A DNA stretch of 64,000 bases from Odontesthes bonariensis (GCF_027942865.1 NC_134509.1:6796254-6860253); one strand, 5' to 3'; numbered from the stretch's first letter, positions 1 to 14,245 are shown. A program made the numbers and translations. Notes: a model not told the origin generated them from the letters alone.

Positions 1-618
1 TGTTTGTGAGCGTTTTAATGCACATTTACCAAAGTGCAGAGAAGTACTGTAAACCTCTACTGTAAACTTGGCCTTTTGAATCCACTTATATCAAGCCCTG
101 TCTTCATGTGCTGTTATCCTTTGTTCTCATCACTTAACACACTGAACAGACTATCATTTTTTTTTTAATTTCTCACACACTTCCACAAGGCAAACAGACA
201 TCATTTGCACATCGCTGGTTTTTGCTTTTGATTTTCAAACTCTCACGTTGCACTGTTAACTTCTCTTAACAACCCTTCATTGTCCTACATGGACACCATT
301 TTTCTTTTTCCCATTTGTGTGACAATGTTCAACACTTTTTTACTTCTTGTTTGCTTTTCTTTCTAACTACTTTAGAGTAGTGTATTTTGTTTCATATTAA
401 AAAAAAGAAAAAAGAAGAAGGGAGTCACCCTGTATGAAAGTGTGCATGCTTGTCTTAGTTTGACGTGTGTGTATTCTGCTGGTTTGTACCTATACTTCAG
501 TCTCTTTACCTTAAAAAAAGACTCCGTCTGTGTGACATTTTGCGTGTGAGTGGCTCCCTGTACAGTGTATAATCTCGGGGTGTGTCCCGCTCACCCTGTC
601 TGTATGGTCCATCTGCAG
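1..618 (+). other. nfix: nfix intron (3' part)
   Basis: AT-rich non-coding DNA ending in the acceptor ATCTGCAG just before the exon at 619. No reading frame here resembles an NFI protein. It is read as the downstream part of the intron before the first NFI exon in the window. Nothing else is recognised in it. Confidence 0.6.
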
Positions 619-3600
619 CCTAATGGAGGTGGCCAGAGCAAAATGCCGGGCTCCTTCCTGCTGCCCCCGCCACCCCCGGTGGCGCGCCCTGTGCCCCTCC
701 CCATGTCCGACTCTAAAACCATCAGCACGCCCACTGACGGCGGACTCAGCTCACCCGCATCTCCGTGTAAGTCACCCCCCACTCCCACTCCCCTCCACAA
801 ACCCGCATTAATGCCCCAGTTGCCCCAAAGACTTTTCATAAAGGCCAGTCCGAGACCATAATGGCAGAAAGTTTATCCTTCATACATCCTACGACTGCAT
901 CGATTCTACAGATGAAGCCATCATAGAAGTCCCAGTATTTCTGTGCAGTGCTGCCGCACTGGGTTTTTCTTATTTGATCCCAGGTCTGGGGCATCTATTA
1001 TGGCTTCTGCTGTGGTTTTTTTCAGTAAGGTTCACTGTAGGTTTTCATTATGGTTCAATCTGCTCAGTCAAACACTCAGCAGCCCCAGGAGCTTCACTCC
1101 TGTTCCATCCATCACCTTTTGGACTGTGCAGAGCTGTACTGCACCAGCAACGAGCAATACTGCCAAAGCAGAAGCCACGCCTTTGCCAAACCAGAGATCC
1201 TTTTTCAAGTTCCTCTGCAGCCCCTTTCAGACATGAGAAATATGCCACATTTACGCCTTTATCGATTCATCAAAGCAACAGCACTCAATCACTGACACAT
1301 GGCCCACATACACTCATCAATGACGCAGAAAGACACATTATTTGTCCTTCTTGCCAGATTGTGCGATACATTAAGTGATATATGACAGCAGCTGCGAGTT
1401 TTTATACAACAACATCTCATGTTGCCATAAAAATTCATAGTAGCATTTCAAAGTGCACCGGGAATGTGTAAAACATACGAGCATACGTCTGATTGGCTTA
1501 TCACTCATAAGGGATTAGTTGCACAGTGTTTTTTGTCAGCACAAGAAAATGTTTCATTTCACCAGGGGACACTATCTTCACTGCCGTCTCTGTGGTGTCC
1601 GCCGTGTGTGTGAGAGGAAAAGCTGCAGCTGCACTCAGCTGTTTTTTTCCATCTATTTGGCTCAAACACTTAGGTGCTGCACCAAATAATGGTAAGGAAA
1701 AGTTCCAGGCAGCAAAGTTTGCACGGCCCTGTTATTTATCTACTCAATCACGCAATTTGTCAAATTAAGACCCAGTGCTGCTGTGCGTACCTGTCAGTTA
1801 ATGTGACGGCAGCAGTTCAGACGAGTGTCATGTTGTCAGTGACAGCTGCAAATTGTGAGGTTTGACTCAGTAAAATTGCGTACGTTGCCATCAGATTCCT
1901 GAGAAGCAGTGCGTGTCTGAAAGGGGCTTGTATCTCTTGCTCTTGCTTTCTCTCATCTCTGAAGTTCAGTCTTCTTTCCTCTCTCCATGTCTTTGCAAAC
2001 CACCTCCACCTCTGTCCTCCACCCTTCCTCTCACAAAGTCATTTTTTTCTCTCTCTGGTGTTGGATTTCCTGCTAGCACCACAAGAGGCAGTGCAATTTT
2101 ATCTTCTTTCTTTTTGGATGTGTTTTGTAGTTTGCGAGAGCAGAGCGCAGCTCGTCTCCTCTGTCGCTGTAAGCCTTTGATCAACGCAGACTTTGCATGT
2201 CTGTCTGACAGCGGCAACACAATCTCCTCCCGTCTCTCATTTCTTTCTTTTGCTTTCCTCTTTTCTTTATTTTATATATGCTCATGCCCTCCTTTCTTTG
2301 TTTCCTTTTCCTTTATTTGCCCCCTTTTTTTTCTTTTTGAAGGAACAACATTAGGGCAGTTGGCGTGGACTCCAAAAAAAAAAAAAAAGACATGATGCCC
2401 CACTTTACCAACGCAATCCCCTTGCCACTTTCACACAAATCTCACAACAATTAAAAATTGAGAACAACAAAAAAAAACATGTATAACAAGAACAACGTAT
2501 GTCTGTAAACATGAATTATAGAATCCAATCAAACATGTCTAATTAGTGCTATACTGGGGGAGCGGGAGAGAGGAGTGTGATCAGAGAGCGGTGAGGCTTT
2601 GGTTGGTTCCACCCACACAGGTGCGGTCCAAGAGTCGGGTCATGGGAGAGGCACACCCAGAGGGGGCACTGGACGGAGCAACCGGGGCTCCTTCTCCTTC
2701 TAACTTTTTTTCCCCTTCCTTTCCTCTCAACTTTTCCTCCTCCCCCTCCTTCCTACTCTCTCAGATTAACATGTCGTTCCTATTTATTTATATTGACGTC
2801 CAGTGTATAAATAAATATGGGACATTCCATATTTTTTTCTCATCCCGGTGAATGTTCTCACTGTATTTTTTTTATTTTTTATCTTCCTCTCTAATTTTGT
2901 CTCTGATTATAAAAAATCTTAACAGTCATGGAACACACACACACACACACACGCACACACACATGCATATTGTACACTCACTCATGCATCAGTCTCCAGC
3001 CCTGTCACTGTTACCCCTACACATCCCCATCCCCTCAACTCACTCAGTTCATGCACAGCGAAAGTTCTGCTCAGCAGTCATGTTGGAGTCCAGTGAGCAC
3101 AACTGCCCTAACTTTGATCCTGTGGCATCACTGAGCGATGCCACTTTGTAGGAGAGACGCTCCCCTTAAACTATTAACTGTATGGAGCGTCGGTTACCAC
3201 AGGTGATGAATACAGTTCATCCTGAGGTCAACCTATATACCAACAGTCGACAGTGAATCCTTGAGGATTTTCTGTCATTTCTTTGGCTCGTTATTGAGGC
3301 CAGGGGCTGCTGAGGAGCATCTGTGGTCAACAGAGCAGCCATATCTGAGGGCGAGACCTTCTCCACGCTAGCACTAATCATTTTCATGCCCTTTCTTAAC
3401 AGCAGAGTAATTGGTATGGTTAAAGAAAAGAAAATCATACCTGCCAATGATAAGAAAAAGAAAAATCTCCCCTGTGACCAATAGGGAATCAGTATCACTG
3501 ACCCTTAATGTCTTTTTCCAAGTATTGCGATACATCAAAAATATAAATAAAATGATGAGGGCATCAAATTCTACTACAGGCTGGGTGTGTATATGTATGT

Positions 3601-6600
3601 GTAAAAGCATGTACACACTTGTATCTCTCTGTTTATAGCATACTCCACGCCAGGCTCCACAGCTCCCAACCGGTTTGTCGGCATCGGAACACGGGACAAC
3701 TTTCTGAATATCCCCCAGCAGACTCAGGTACCCTGCCAGCCTCCCTCATTTACTTAACATCCACATATCCACCTCTCCCTCCTCCTCCTCCTCCTCCTTC
3801 TCCTGTTGTGTCTTTTTCTTCCTTTTCACTCATCACCCACTGCAAGCCTAACGCTGCACATTGCTGTTCATGGATGAGACTTGCCAAAGCGTCTGGGTTT
3901 ACATGAACAAGCATGCCGTTCAGATCGAAGGCCACAATACAGAAGCAACACTCACAATGACTCTGCTTTGGGAACAATCAATGATCCAACCCATAACCAC
4001 TGTGATAAGTAGTGATCAGCTCTATGAATACTTTGTGTAGACATCCAAAAGTGTGACCCATTTACCTGCAGTGGTTTACTGAAGTCAGGACTTCAGTATT
4101 TTGTTAGAAGAATCCCAAACTTCTCCTGGAGTATTTTGTGTCTTCATCAGCGGCGGAAGATTGTTGGGATTGTAGATGTATTCATGTTTAAACTCTGTAA
4201 CTTCTGAAAGTGATTCTGTCTCATTTGATCATTGAGATATGGTTTATTAACTGTTTGAAGACTTTATCAACTGAAGCAGAGTGGTGCCCAGGTATCAAGG
4301 CCTTTAGTTTCAGTATTGGTTTACAGTGTCTATATTACTGTAGATTCCCCACAGTGAATGTTAGCTGTGCCAGTTAGTTTCAGCTCCAGCAGTGTTGATT
4401 TATAACTGCAAGGCCCCACAGTGTGTATTAGTGCAGCGTGTGAGGCCGGGAGTGCAGTACATTGTGGTTTCAGCTTTGGCTGTGCTCTGCCACTGGGCTG
4501 CAGTGTCTTGGGCCTCCTCCATCACCAACACAACTTTTCTCATTAGGGGCTAACCGCACCTGCCTGCAGCCAACTCAGCCCTCCTGCCCTCCCCACACAT
4601 GGAAACAATCTGCATTCCTCCTCGGCACAGCTCCGTTCAGCTGCCCCCTCCTCTCACACCCTCAAGTGCATCAGCAGCCCAGGCTCCTACTCTCCTCCTG
4701 CTGCTCCCCGAGCTCCACACCTGCACCACTCTCCCACAGATGCAGCTCTGGCACCGAGGGGACATCCAAACACAATCCAAATGCGTGTTAGCGCTTTTAC
4801 AACAACTTGCATCTGCTCAGAACGCCTATTTTCTCCCGCTGTTGGTTAGCAGAATTATTTAAAAAAAATGTGCACTTTGGACATTTCTGCCAGATTATTT
4901 ATTTTATTTAATTAAGCGCAGAGAGAACTTGGGCATCGGTACCAACAGCTCTCAGTTAGCTGAGCCTAGTGGGTCAGTGACAGCCTCAGCCAGAGTGAGG
5001 AACAGAGGTCTCTGCCTGTCCTGCTGTTCTCTGGCATATGGCGAGGTTCAGGAGAAGGCCCTGCCAGCCCGCCTCGCTGCCTGCTAGCCAACAAGCCAAG
5101 ACAGAGGGAACAGGTCTTCCCACTGGTGTCAGAGCAATAAGCAAAGAAAAGTTGGTCTGAGGGGCTCTCTGGTGGTGAAGCCTCAGCTATGCAGGGGTAG
5201 AGCAGGGAGGTAGGGGAGCATGTCTGAAAAAAGTACACTGAAAAAAAGAACTCATAAGATTTACTTAAAAAACCCTTTGTAAGTATTTGCACTCAAATGA
5301 TTTAAGTAATATTTAAGGCTGCAATATCAAGTAACACTCACTTGCCAGTATCAAGTAAATTTTACTTACCATAAAACATAACAGTTTTGAAGATATTAAG
5401 TAACATTTACTTAATTACATCTAAGCTATATTTTTGAAAATACACAACCTTGCCTCTCCCTTCAGCCCACCCCTCGAAACCCGCCTTCAAAACACATGAA
5501 CGAGTCACGAGTCTGTGAACGCGCAGGGGTGAGGGGTGAGGGGGGCTGACGGTTGATTGGCATGTCAGAATCCAATAGAAGTAACTCTCGTCATTACTTC
5601 TATTGGTCAGACATTTCCTCTTGCTACACCCTCTACAATGGACTAAAATATAATTTTTTTTTTCCAAACATTCAAATGGGGTTGTGAGGAGGTTTTCAGA
5701 CAATATGATAAAAAATGCTCCAGAAAACATCTCATACCCCACCTTTAAGAAGCTCTAGTTCTTACTGAATCTTAAAAATACAAGGTAGAAACTATGACAG
5801 TTACTCTAAAAGAGTTTACTTCACCAAAAAGTCACTTTTTTCATTGTAAGAGGGAACATGACGAGAAAAAAAGACAGAGGGAGTTAGTTGAAGCTCGCTG
5901 CACTCCACAGTCACGTCCCGGCTGTCTGGTTGCCAGCAGCAACCAGACATGATGTCATAGGCAGTTGAACTTGGACTTGAAGGGGGGGGGGGGGGTTAGA
6001 GCAGGAAGGGGGGGTCACTTTCCACTGCCAAGGATTACATTGAGAGAGCCGGAGTAAGAGAAGGAGGAAAGGAGAAGAGGTGTCAGGGAAGTTGGAGCAG
6101 ACAGAGGAGTTGTCTCCAAACACCGAAAGGAGGTAAAGTTAGAGGAAGGAGAAAACAAGGTTTAAGGGGTTGAAGCTTTTTCGGAGTTTGCTCGAATGTG
6201 TGTGTGTGTGTGTGGGGGGGGGGGGGGTGAAGTAGTTTGCTGTTGAAGGTGTGGTGAGTAGTTTCTCTCTGCGAGCCTGTGGAATGTCAGAGGGAGCCAG
6301 AACCCTCTGGCCTGTGCCAAAGCCTCCGCTCTGCCCTCTTATCAAACTGAGAAACTGGATCCCTGGAGTAGCTGCTCTCAGTAGCTTTATAGTGTAGCCT
6401 GAGACCACTCGGGCCCATAGAGCACAGACATATTAACAGGATCACTTTACATGTAAACTGGTAGCAAATGACAGAGCAGCTACAGTTCTGTGCTGGATCG
6501 CTGGAAAACCTGACAGACTCACACAAGCAATTGCTTTTGTCACTTTGTAGAAAACACAACTGTTTCACACGCGTTTTTAAAAAGGTAAGAGTTGGTCAGC

Positions 6601-7275
6601 CCTTTTTAAAAGCGGGAATCGGCGAAGTTGACATTGTAACTTTTTCAGCACTGTATGGGACCACTGAGCTCAGCGACGTCTGTAAAAGAGTAGTGGGGGG
6701 CCCTCTAGTGGCTGACAGATAATTCACACTTGTTCTCATTTTGTTTGCCTGACCCTGGAAACAAATCATGGTAAAACCATCCTCCCGATTACAGGAGTTC
6801 AACCACAGAGTATTTCTGCAAGGCTAAAGAGAAGGAAGGAAAGGAATCATTGCTGTTCCTCTGAGATATTCTAAATAAAAGAAAGAAATGTCTTTTTTTG
6901 TAATTATTATTATGTGTATTTTTATGTAATTATCATGTAGTTCTTCGGATTTCTCTTGTGCTTTTTTTCTGAGGAAGCAGGTGTAACGCCGACTTATATC
7001 TCAGGACTTTCCCTACTACAACCGTGTAGATGTGCACCTGAACTTTAACCTTTGATTTATAGCATGATCAGAATTTGTTTATGTGTGTGTCAGATGCAGT
7101 TATGTGCTCATGATTCCCAACTGTTCGTACTCTGTCACACTTTTTATAGTCTTCACTGCACGCCGCAGCTAAATACTGAATTCAATCAACTGATTCTAAC
7201 TGATGTGAATCTGGTGTAAAAACTAAATCTACCATTTTCCCTTCTTTTTTTTTTTCACAGTCCTGGTTCCTCTGA
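619..7275 (+). CDS. nfix: Nuclear factor I/X, C-terminal coding exons (partial gene)
   Basis: Three exons join in phase: 619-766, 3639-3727 and 7261-7275, each with AG acceptors, and GT donors after the first two. They encode the last 83 residues of an NFI-family CCAAT-box transcription factor. The N-terminal DNA-binding domain lies outside the window. Visible marks are the proline-rich block FLLPPPPPVARPVPLPM, an NRFVGIGTRDNFLNIPQQTQ stretch, and a tiny last exon encoding SWFL-stop. NFI proteins bind TTGGC(N5)GCCAA as dimers in the nucleus, and this part is the transactivation tail. NFIX and NFIC tails are alike. nfix is preferred because the tail fits NFIX as I recall it and lyl1, the human NFIX neighbour, is also in this window. 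Introns are 2.9 and 3.5 kb. Confidence 0.88.
2932..2963. repeat. (CA)n microsatellite
   Basis: A run of CA dinucleotides with one G interruption, inside an nfix intron. Confidence 0.9.
5234..5848. mobile_element. Candidate small DNA element (MITE-like) in nfix intron
   Basis: The left edge (TACACTGAAAAAAAG) and the reverse complement of the right edge (TACAATGAAAAAAGTG) match imperfectly, as short terminal inverted repeats would. Inside are repeated TTACTT/AAGTAA words. The middle (about 5430-5750) looks like a second dispersed fish repeat with a local inverted repeat around CAATAGAAGTAA / TTACTTCTATTG. There is no coding potential and no clear target-site duplication. Confidence 0.3.
6197..6228. 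repeat. (TG)n followed by a G-run
   Basis: About nine TG dinucleotides run directly into roughly 13 G residues, in the last nfix intron. A similar G-run lies at about 5981-5994. Confidence 0.85.
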
Positions 7276-8745
7276 CAAGGCCTCTCTGAATCAACAACTA
7301 AAGTTGTGTCATGAAAATTAGTAATTTGAAACACAAACACATCACAGCTGATAAAGAACAAACTGTTGACACTAAAAGGTCTTTCTCGCCAAACACTATT
7401 GAAAGTACTACTACAGAACCCCGAAGAGCCCCACAATGGCCCCGAGAGGACTCCCCCACTTCAACACCATTCGAACAGGAATGTTCGTCCCCTTTCATGC
7501 AGGAGGCTTCAATGAGATTGAGTAGACAGACTCAGAACGCAGGGTGGAGGAAAAGGAAGACGAGGAACTGTCTCACACACGTTGAAACGTCAGAAAGGAA
7601 ACGCAATGTAGACACCTGACAAATGACCAATTAAACATTTGTTTTTCTTTCTTTTTTTTTATATAATTATATATATGATTTTTTTTTTTCCATTTTGTTG
7701 TCTCCACAATGAAACTCCATGCATTGGCTGGGAGATCCAAACAAAAACAAAAAAAGTAGTGGTGAATGGTGGAGTCGGATGTGCAAGTTTAAAGGATTGC
7801 CACCCCAAATTGCACACATCCATATCCGTGTATTTGCGCATCTCTCATCCGGGTTCATGGTCCCACCCCGACACCCATCACGCCACACACACCGCCACAC
7901 CTGGAGCTCAGTGCTGCTCAGGGTCAAGACCGTAACCGCAGCCGCACGCCTGTGTGTGTCGCCACGCTCTGCTGCTCCATTCGCTCCACCCTGAGCCTCT
8001 TTCATTTCCGATTGGCCAATCATGGTGACACCATCGGATGGTGTGACATATATGCACTAAGTGGCTGGTCTTTGTTTACCTGTCAAAGTATCAGGGTGTC
8101 CTGCTGTGGAAGAAATGATAGCCATGAGGCGAGTGCAAGAAAGTGAACACACGACAGACAGTCATAACACTAACTTTACATGTGCTCTTTCGTCCCCTCA
8201 CCTATGCACTATTAATTTTTAATAAGGGATGAATAGTGTTGCACATCAATGGCCAGATGAGCGATTAGAGAAGTGAGTTGAGGCTGGCCGCCACTACAGG
8301 GATGTAGTTGTGCTAACTTTGGCGTCCAGGCCCTGAAATATGCAGCACTCATACGTACACAGACACGCACGTTTGCAGACCATCCTCTCCAGAACAGTCT
8401 GTCACACAACCACTCATAATACCGTCTCATTATTCATAGACAGTAATGCACACACAGCATCAGCATCTTGTTCTTAGCTTTCATTTGGTTTGTAGGCGGG
8501 TTTGTTTTTTTTCTTTTCTTTTTTTTTTCCTTGTCCGTTTGTTTCGTTTTTTTCTGGATTTTTTGGTTTTAACCTTCTCTTGCATGTCATGAGATTTTTT
8601 TCTTTCAGTTTGCAGTAATTCACGAATTCACGCTCAGATTTTAGCAGCATAGTAACTACAGTTTCTCAAATCTCTCACGTATGGACAGCACAGTAACAGC
8701 TCATCTCACGCATCCTTTGCATCGCTTCACCCTGACAATCGAGAG

Positions 8746-8812
8746 GAGCGCACGCACGCACGCACGAACGCACACAAGCACACACGCGCACCCGACATGC
8801 ACGCACGCGTAA
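8746..8812. repeat. ACGC/CACA-rich simple repeat in the nfix 3' UTR
   Basis: Imperfect tandem ACGC and CACA units. This gives a spurious Arg/Cys-rich reading frame on the minus strand. Confidence 0.8.
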
Positions 8813-11800
8813 AAATGCACACGGACAACCCGACGTAAAAAACAACAAAGGGAAGCCTTTATATTTGGTTCTCCAAACTGCCTTTGTCAATGGTTTTTCA
8901 TTCATTTCAGATTTGTCTTTTTTAATTTGAAATATTTATGTAAATGTTCACATGAAAATCGCTGTTTTTATCCTGACACGATCCAACAACAAACAAAAAG
9001 AAGAAAATAAAAAAAATATATAAAAACTGACCTCACAAAATAACTGGACTGCCTGGCTGTTGGTTCTGTTTTGCAGGGATAGTAAGTGGGGCCCGAGACC
9101 CTGCTCTCCGGCCCCCCTAGAAACATTAGCTCTATCTACTAAAACCATATATCAAGACTATAACAGTATATGGAAGTGCCTCTGTATTCCCTTCATGCAA
9201 TTAGTACTAAACTTCAGGGTTTTTTTTCCCGTTTAAAAGCTACAGGGAATGTTAGCGTTTGTGCATGTGGAAACCCTGGGACAGATCTTTATAGAGGACT
9301 GCAATCCTTTTCCTTTTTTTTGTAAAGACAGAGAGAGATCTTATACATATATATTTATGATATATGCTCCTTTTTAACTTTTACTACACAAGCTTCTTGG
9401 CAGTCTAGTTATTTTCTGAACTATCATCCCCCACCCCACCCCACCCCACAACCCGTTTCAGTAACTTCACCTTACTGTTACGAATCAAACGACACACGCC
9501 ATCTGCAGCTCAGCGTTACGATACTTAGGTGAACATGTCAAAAATCGACAGTTGGTTTGAAGAAAAAGTGTTTGTTTTTTGATGGAAAGTATTATTATTG
9601 AAAAATATGTGTCGATTGAGCCACGTGCAATGCATTGGGTAGATCATTGTGTTTGTCTGTTAGAGATTTTTAAGAAAGCTAAGAGAAAAGTGAAAAAAAA
9701 AGAAGAAAAAAAAAGTTTTTTTTGTTTCAAAGTCCGCAAGCTCCTGGACTCTAAACTGGCGGGCCATGAAAAAAATCCTAGTCTTTGTAAGTTTGGGGGT
9801 ATTTGTTTTTATTTCCTTTGTCTCTTTTTTAATGTTTTAATGTGTAATCATTTGTTTATAAAAATGTGGGAGGGCGGAAGGAAGAAAAAAAAATCTACGC
9901 AGCTTCAAAAGAAAGAATCTATCATCAGACGAAAAACTGGTGCTTTAACACTATAAAGTACGTTCAGAAATATTATAAATGAACAAAAAATAACAGACCA
10001 TTTAGGAAACAGCATTATTCCTCTCTCTATTTGTATTCTTCTCTTTGTGTCGATCAGGGGGAGAGGTTCCTGTCCCTGAAGGTTGTGACGCAAAAGGCAT
10101 TTTGGTTCAACCTTTTTAGAAAGAAAGACATTGAAAATATATACTGTCGACCCCGCGCAGAAAATGTACCCATGCTCTGCCTGAAAAATCACCAGCAAAA
10201 GCGATTCAACCCTCCCAGTTCAATGGATTTGTTTTCCACATTTATTGGCATAAACACTTGACAAGTTCCTCCCTGCCCTGCGGGAGATGCTTCACGTCCA
10301 GAAAACCTTTTATTCTCATTCTCATTACCTTATATGTTTGCGTGTGAAACTCGAGCTGGACGGAACTCAGCTGGTTGCATTGAGACACCTGATGTTGAAA
10401 TGGAGTGGGTCTGAAGCTGAGACCGAAAAGGGGCAAAAGTAGCTCGTAATCAGGCATAAATATGAGGTCTGAGCCATTTATGAAACAGGCAGCAAAGTGA
10501 GCCTCCCCCCCCCCCCCTCCTCCTCCTCCTCTGTAAATGACTCTTATAGTGCTTGTGCTGTAGTGTATAGTTTCCCAGCAGTTAAAGGTTGTCCCTTGAA
10601 AGTGCCTTTTGTTCACAGACTCCATTTTGTAATCCAGATCGCCCCCCCTTTTTTTAAATTTCTTTTCTTTTTTTTTTTTTTTTTTCCTGAATTGGCTTAA
10701 GGTAGCAGGTGGCCCCTTGAGTGCCGCAAGAGGGCAAAAAGCTTTTTGCCCGCTCTGCACTCGGGGACGACTTCTTCCTCTGGCTTTGAAACGAATCCCC
10801 TCCATTGTTCCTCCCCTCGATCCTTTCTCCATCAAAGCTGCGTATCTATATGTTTATAATGAATATAGATAAGCGCCTTTGTAAAGTACAAAAGGAAACT
10901 GGTGTGAATTAGTTCTTTACTTTTTATTGATAAATGACAAAAAAAAAAAAATTTGAAAAGGCAAAAAAACTTGTTCTCGTTCGGCTCTTGCTTTTTTCTT
11001 TTCCTCTGTCTCCACTGTCTGTTTTCTCTTAGACACTGGAGTAGTCTGTAACTGTGTGTCCGTCACTCTCCGTCTCTTGCGCTCTCTCTCTCTCTCTCTC
11101 TCCCCCGCCCTCTCCGCTGTTTGGGAGGGTGGGGGTTAAAAAAAAAAAAAAAAAAAAGATATTGCCGGAAAACTTTTTGTCTGAGCAGAATGCAGTTAGC
11201 TCACATGTTATTCTTGTCTGTATGCTTCACATTGTATTACCATACCCATCTTCTTCAGCTTCTCCATTCAGCAGCTAATGTAAGTGAACAAATTACGCTG
11301 ACGGGCTTTTGGGGGTGTCCTTGGGTGGGTTAGGAAGGGACAATAGGGGTTCATGGGTCTGGCTGTAAGAGGTTTACGGAGAACTCAAATGGGGTCAAGA
11401 GGGCTGGATAAACTGCCTTGGGAAGTTGGTGAGGGGCTGCTCAGACTAGGATAAGAGTTTGCTCTTTTTGTTTTAGCTATTTATATTTTGGCTTTGTTTT
11501 ATTCCCCTTTTTTTTGTTTCTTTTTAATTTGGATTTCTTTTATTACTTGCTATCAGGGTATGCTGTCATTTAGGCTCTCTTTGAGGATGCCTTGGACTGT
11601 AAAAAAAAAAGAAAGCTACAAGCACCTTATAACCGGACTTGTTCAGCATGAGGCCGAAAGAGGAGGTTGCATTTCCTGCGTCAAATCCCATATCATTTCA
11701 AAGCAAATCTCTCAAAGTCAAGCATTCTTGTTTACGGTGGGTTCCACACAGTGAAACCTTCAGCAGTATTAACCATTTACAACACACCAACCGGACAGCA

Positions 11801-13233
11801 AAATGGCCAGCATGAACCTGATCTCTCAGATTTAAGAGGATTCAGGAAAGTCCCTCCACTTTTCTCCTCTAACCACCTCATGCTGGATGGCTCCGCATCT
11901 TTGTTCTGTTGTTTATTTTGTTCTTTATATTCTTAAATGTGTATGGTTATTAGTGAAACGGGCAGCAGCCAGTGCCCCCCCCCCCCTTGACTCCCAGCTC
12001 TTCTATGCCTCTGTTCTGTGCCCTCAGTGCAGCACCACTTCTTTGTGAGAACACCCCCAGAGCTCTAGGTGAAATGCATGTGTTAATTACAGTTTCTTTT
12101 CCATAAGAAGAAAAACACAGTTTGAGAAGAGCAGCACCTGATTGAATAAAAAGGATGTTCTTGACTGTACGACCTTGCTGTGCCATGTCTTTCTTTCTGA
12201 TGCCGCCACACGGAATCACCTCTGGGGCTGCGAAATGATCACGATCTGGTTGAGATAAATGCTTAAAAGTTACTGCCAGTTCATGTTATATCTCCTCACA
12301 CTACTGCAGTATAATCATTTACTCTTCTAGCAGCAACAGTAACACAAAAAATTAAGTCTGTAAACACCTCTGGAGAAAATGGCAACTTTTTTGCTCTTTA
12401 GCTGCCCCCACAGCTGTGGGGTGTAACTCCAGTGACGTAACCTCCATCTGAGCCTTGCACATTAACAGCCACACAGGCTTACAAAAGACATCTCCAGAGG
12501 CCACAAAAAACGTCAAGACAAGGTAGGGCAATGTCACAGGACCATATATTCATATACAATGATATATGTGATGAACAAAAAGACAAAAAAATAATAAAAT
12601 GCTCTTGTTTATGTGCAAAAATAAGGTGTTTTCTGATTAAGATTTGAATGTGGTATACTGAATATGTGGAACCAATACATGTGCAAGGTGATGTGCATAG
12701 GTGTATACTGCATACTGTGCAATATTACAGTAACATGTACTGCAAGACAGCAGAGAACCGTTGTGAAAGGCTGCAAAATTCCAAGATTATGTTGTTGGAA
12801 ATTTGTAAAAAGTGACCAAACACTTTTACTTGAGAGTAAAGTTTTTTCCCCCATGTTAGACTGATACAGAACACGACAGTTAATATTTGGAATATACATA
12901 AAGGTGTTCATTAGTTTTGTTACAGGGATCAACCACAGTTTTCAATCTCGGCCCACACGGAGCAGATAAGACAGAACTTCACGAAGCCACGTGTGTCCGC
13001 CACTTCCCCCCCGACAAAGCCGAGCAGAGCAGATCTGACAGGAGAGCCGAACTCTGCATGCGTGTCTGTCCTGTTATTCCTCTGAGCGGTTAAAACCCAA
13101 CCTGATGTTAGTTCTCGTCCTGCGTCTTGCTCTTACATTTAACCTCTTCTTTCTCACCTTCTCTCATAACGTCTTCCTGCACTTGGGTTTGCTTTGTTTT
13201 TTATCCAACTTTATTTGTAATGACAACTGTACC

Positions 13234-13239
13234 ATTAAA
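13234..13239 (+). terminator. nfix: Candidate nfix poly(A) signal
   Basis: ATTAAA followed by GT/T-rich sequence (TTGTGAATATGTTGTATAG). It is the last plausible plus-strand signal before the minus-strand gene starts to read in from the other side. Confidence 0.4.
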
Positions 13240-13383
13240 ATGAGATTGTGAATATGTTGTATAGCACGCTTTGTAGACATCGGCGTGATCGTGATGACTG
13301 TGACCGTGCTGACTTTGATCTGAGCAAAGAGTTTTCTTTAAAACAGCAATTGCACTTGACAAAAACAGGTTTCATTTAGAGGT

Positions 13384-13389
13384 TTTATT
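13384..13389 (-). terminator. Candidate poly(A) signal of the minus-strand proline-rich gene
   Basis: TTTATT on the plus strand is AATAAA on the minus strand. It lies about 1.05 kb downstream of the stop codon at 14443 and about 150 bases from the nfix end, giving a convergent gene pair. A second candidate lies near 13500. Confidence 0.35.
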
Positions 13390-13984
13390 TGAAGGCACAT
13401 TTGATGGCAAAAATAAACAAAAAAACTTTGGTCCAAATGTGCATGCGAATGAAAAGAGAGAAAAAAAAAGACAAAAATGATCATTGCATAACTCAAGAAA
13501 TTTATTTACTTAAACATCCCTGCAGGAAAAAGGTCTCTCAGGAATATCTTTTTGTGTAAAATGACACTCCTTTCCATTCACAAACAACTAATAATCAAAC
13601 CGCGGCGAGAATATGCATTTAAAGTGCTTTTATCTAACCCTTTACAATTCAGGAGGGTTTTGACCTGAACACATCAATCACAGCAAATATGTCACTGAAA
13701 TGTTGAAATGAAATGTTTCTCCGTCCTTAATATGTAACATATCAGGTGACACGTGTCACGTCTCATACGTAACGGCTAGTTTGGCGTGCTCTCAATCAAA
13801 GTTAGTTAGACTCAGTATTAACTTGTCAGAGCCTAAAAAGTGCTCTAAGCTACTAACACAGCACGTCAGTGTTGACGGATCCAAGAGTGAGCACAATTGA
13901 ATCTTGATTGCACAGTTAGATTCTGTACAAAGTTGGGATGTTCTCCCCGTCTCAGCATTTACCTCAAACTAAAGATCTGCTAAA

Positions 13985-14245
13985 TGAACTGTACTCATAT
14001 AGTGCTTTTCTAGTCTAGTTGACTGCTCAAAGCGCTTCTACACCAAAGCTACCCTAAAAGCGACCACACACTCATACAGCCCGTCTTAGTCTACACAGTG
14101 TTACAGGCTACACAGCACTATTTTTCTCTAGCCAATGGAGGCATCGGTAGGCAATGCTGGGTCTTGCCACGAGGGGGAAGCTGGGAGTGGAACCACAGCC
14201 TCCCAGTTGCTCTTCCTCCTGAGCTACAGCAGCTCCGTACGTACC
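13985..14245. repeat. LINE-tail-like dispersed repeat
   Basis: The string ATATAGTGCTTTTCTAG, then CTCAAAGCGCTTCTACAC, and later a GGAAGCTGGGAGTGGAACCA segment resemble a widespread fish repeat usually seen as the 3' end of non-LTR elements. It lies in the presumed 3' UTR of the minus-strand proline-rich gene. Its short reading frames are not taken as genes. Confidence 0.55.

Larger units (their letters stand above)
7276..13260 (+). other. nfix: nfix 3' untranslated region
   Basis: About 6 kb of U-rich, low-complexity sequence follows the stop codon, with no competing gene on either strand. It holds many T-runs, CA/ACGC tracts near 8750-8810, and AATAAA-type signals (for example 12593-12598) before a final ATTAAA near 13234. 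NFI genes commonly have very long 3' UTRs, which fits. Reading the whole block as UTR is inference, since no transcript was seen. Confidence 0.6.

Noticed and set aside
1913-2395. 160-codon Ser/Phe/Leu-rich frame
   Set aside because: It lies in the T/C-rich nfix intron with no splice context or family match.
10242-10835. 197-codon minus-strand frame
   Set aside because: It is in the nfix 3' UTR, built from poly-C/poly-T tracts (Gly and Lys runs), with no support.
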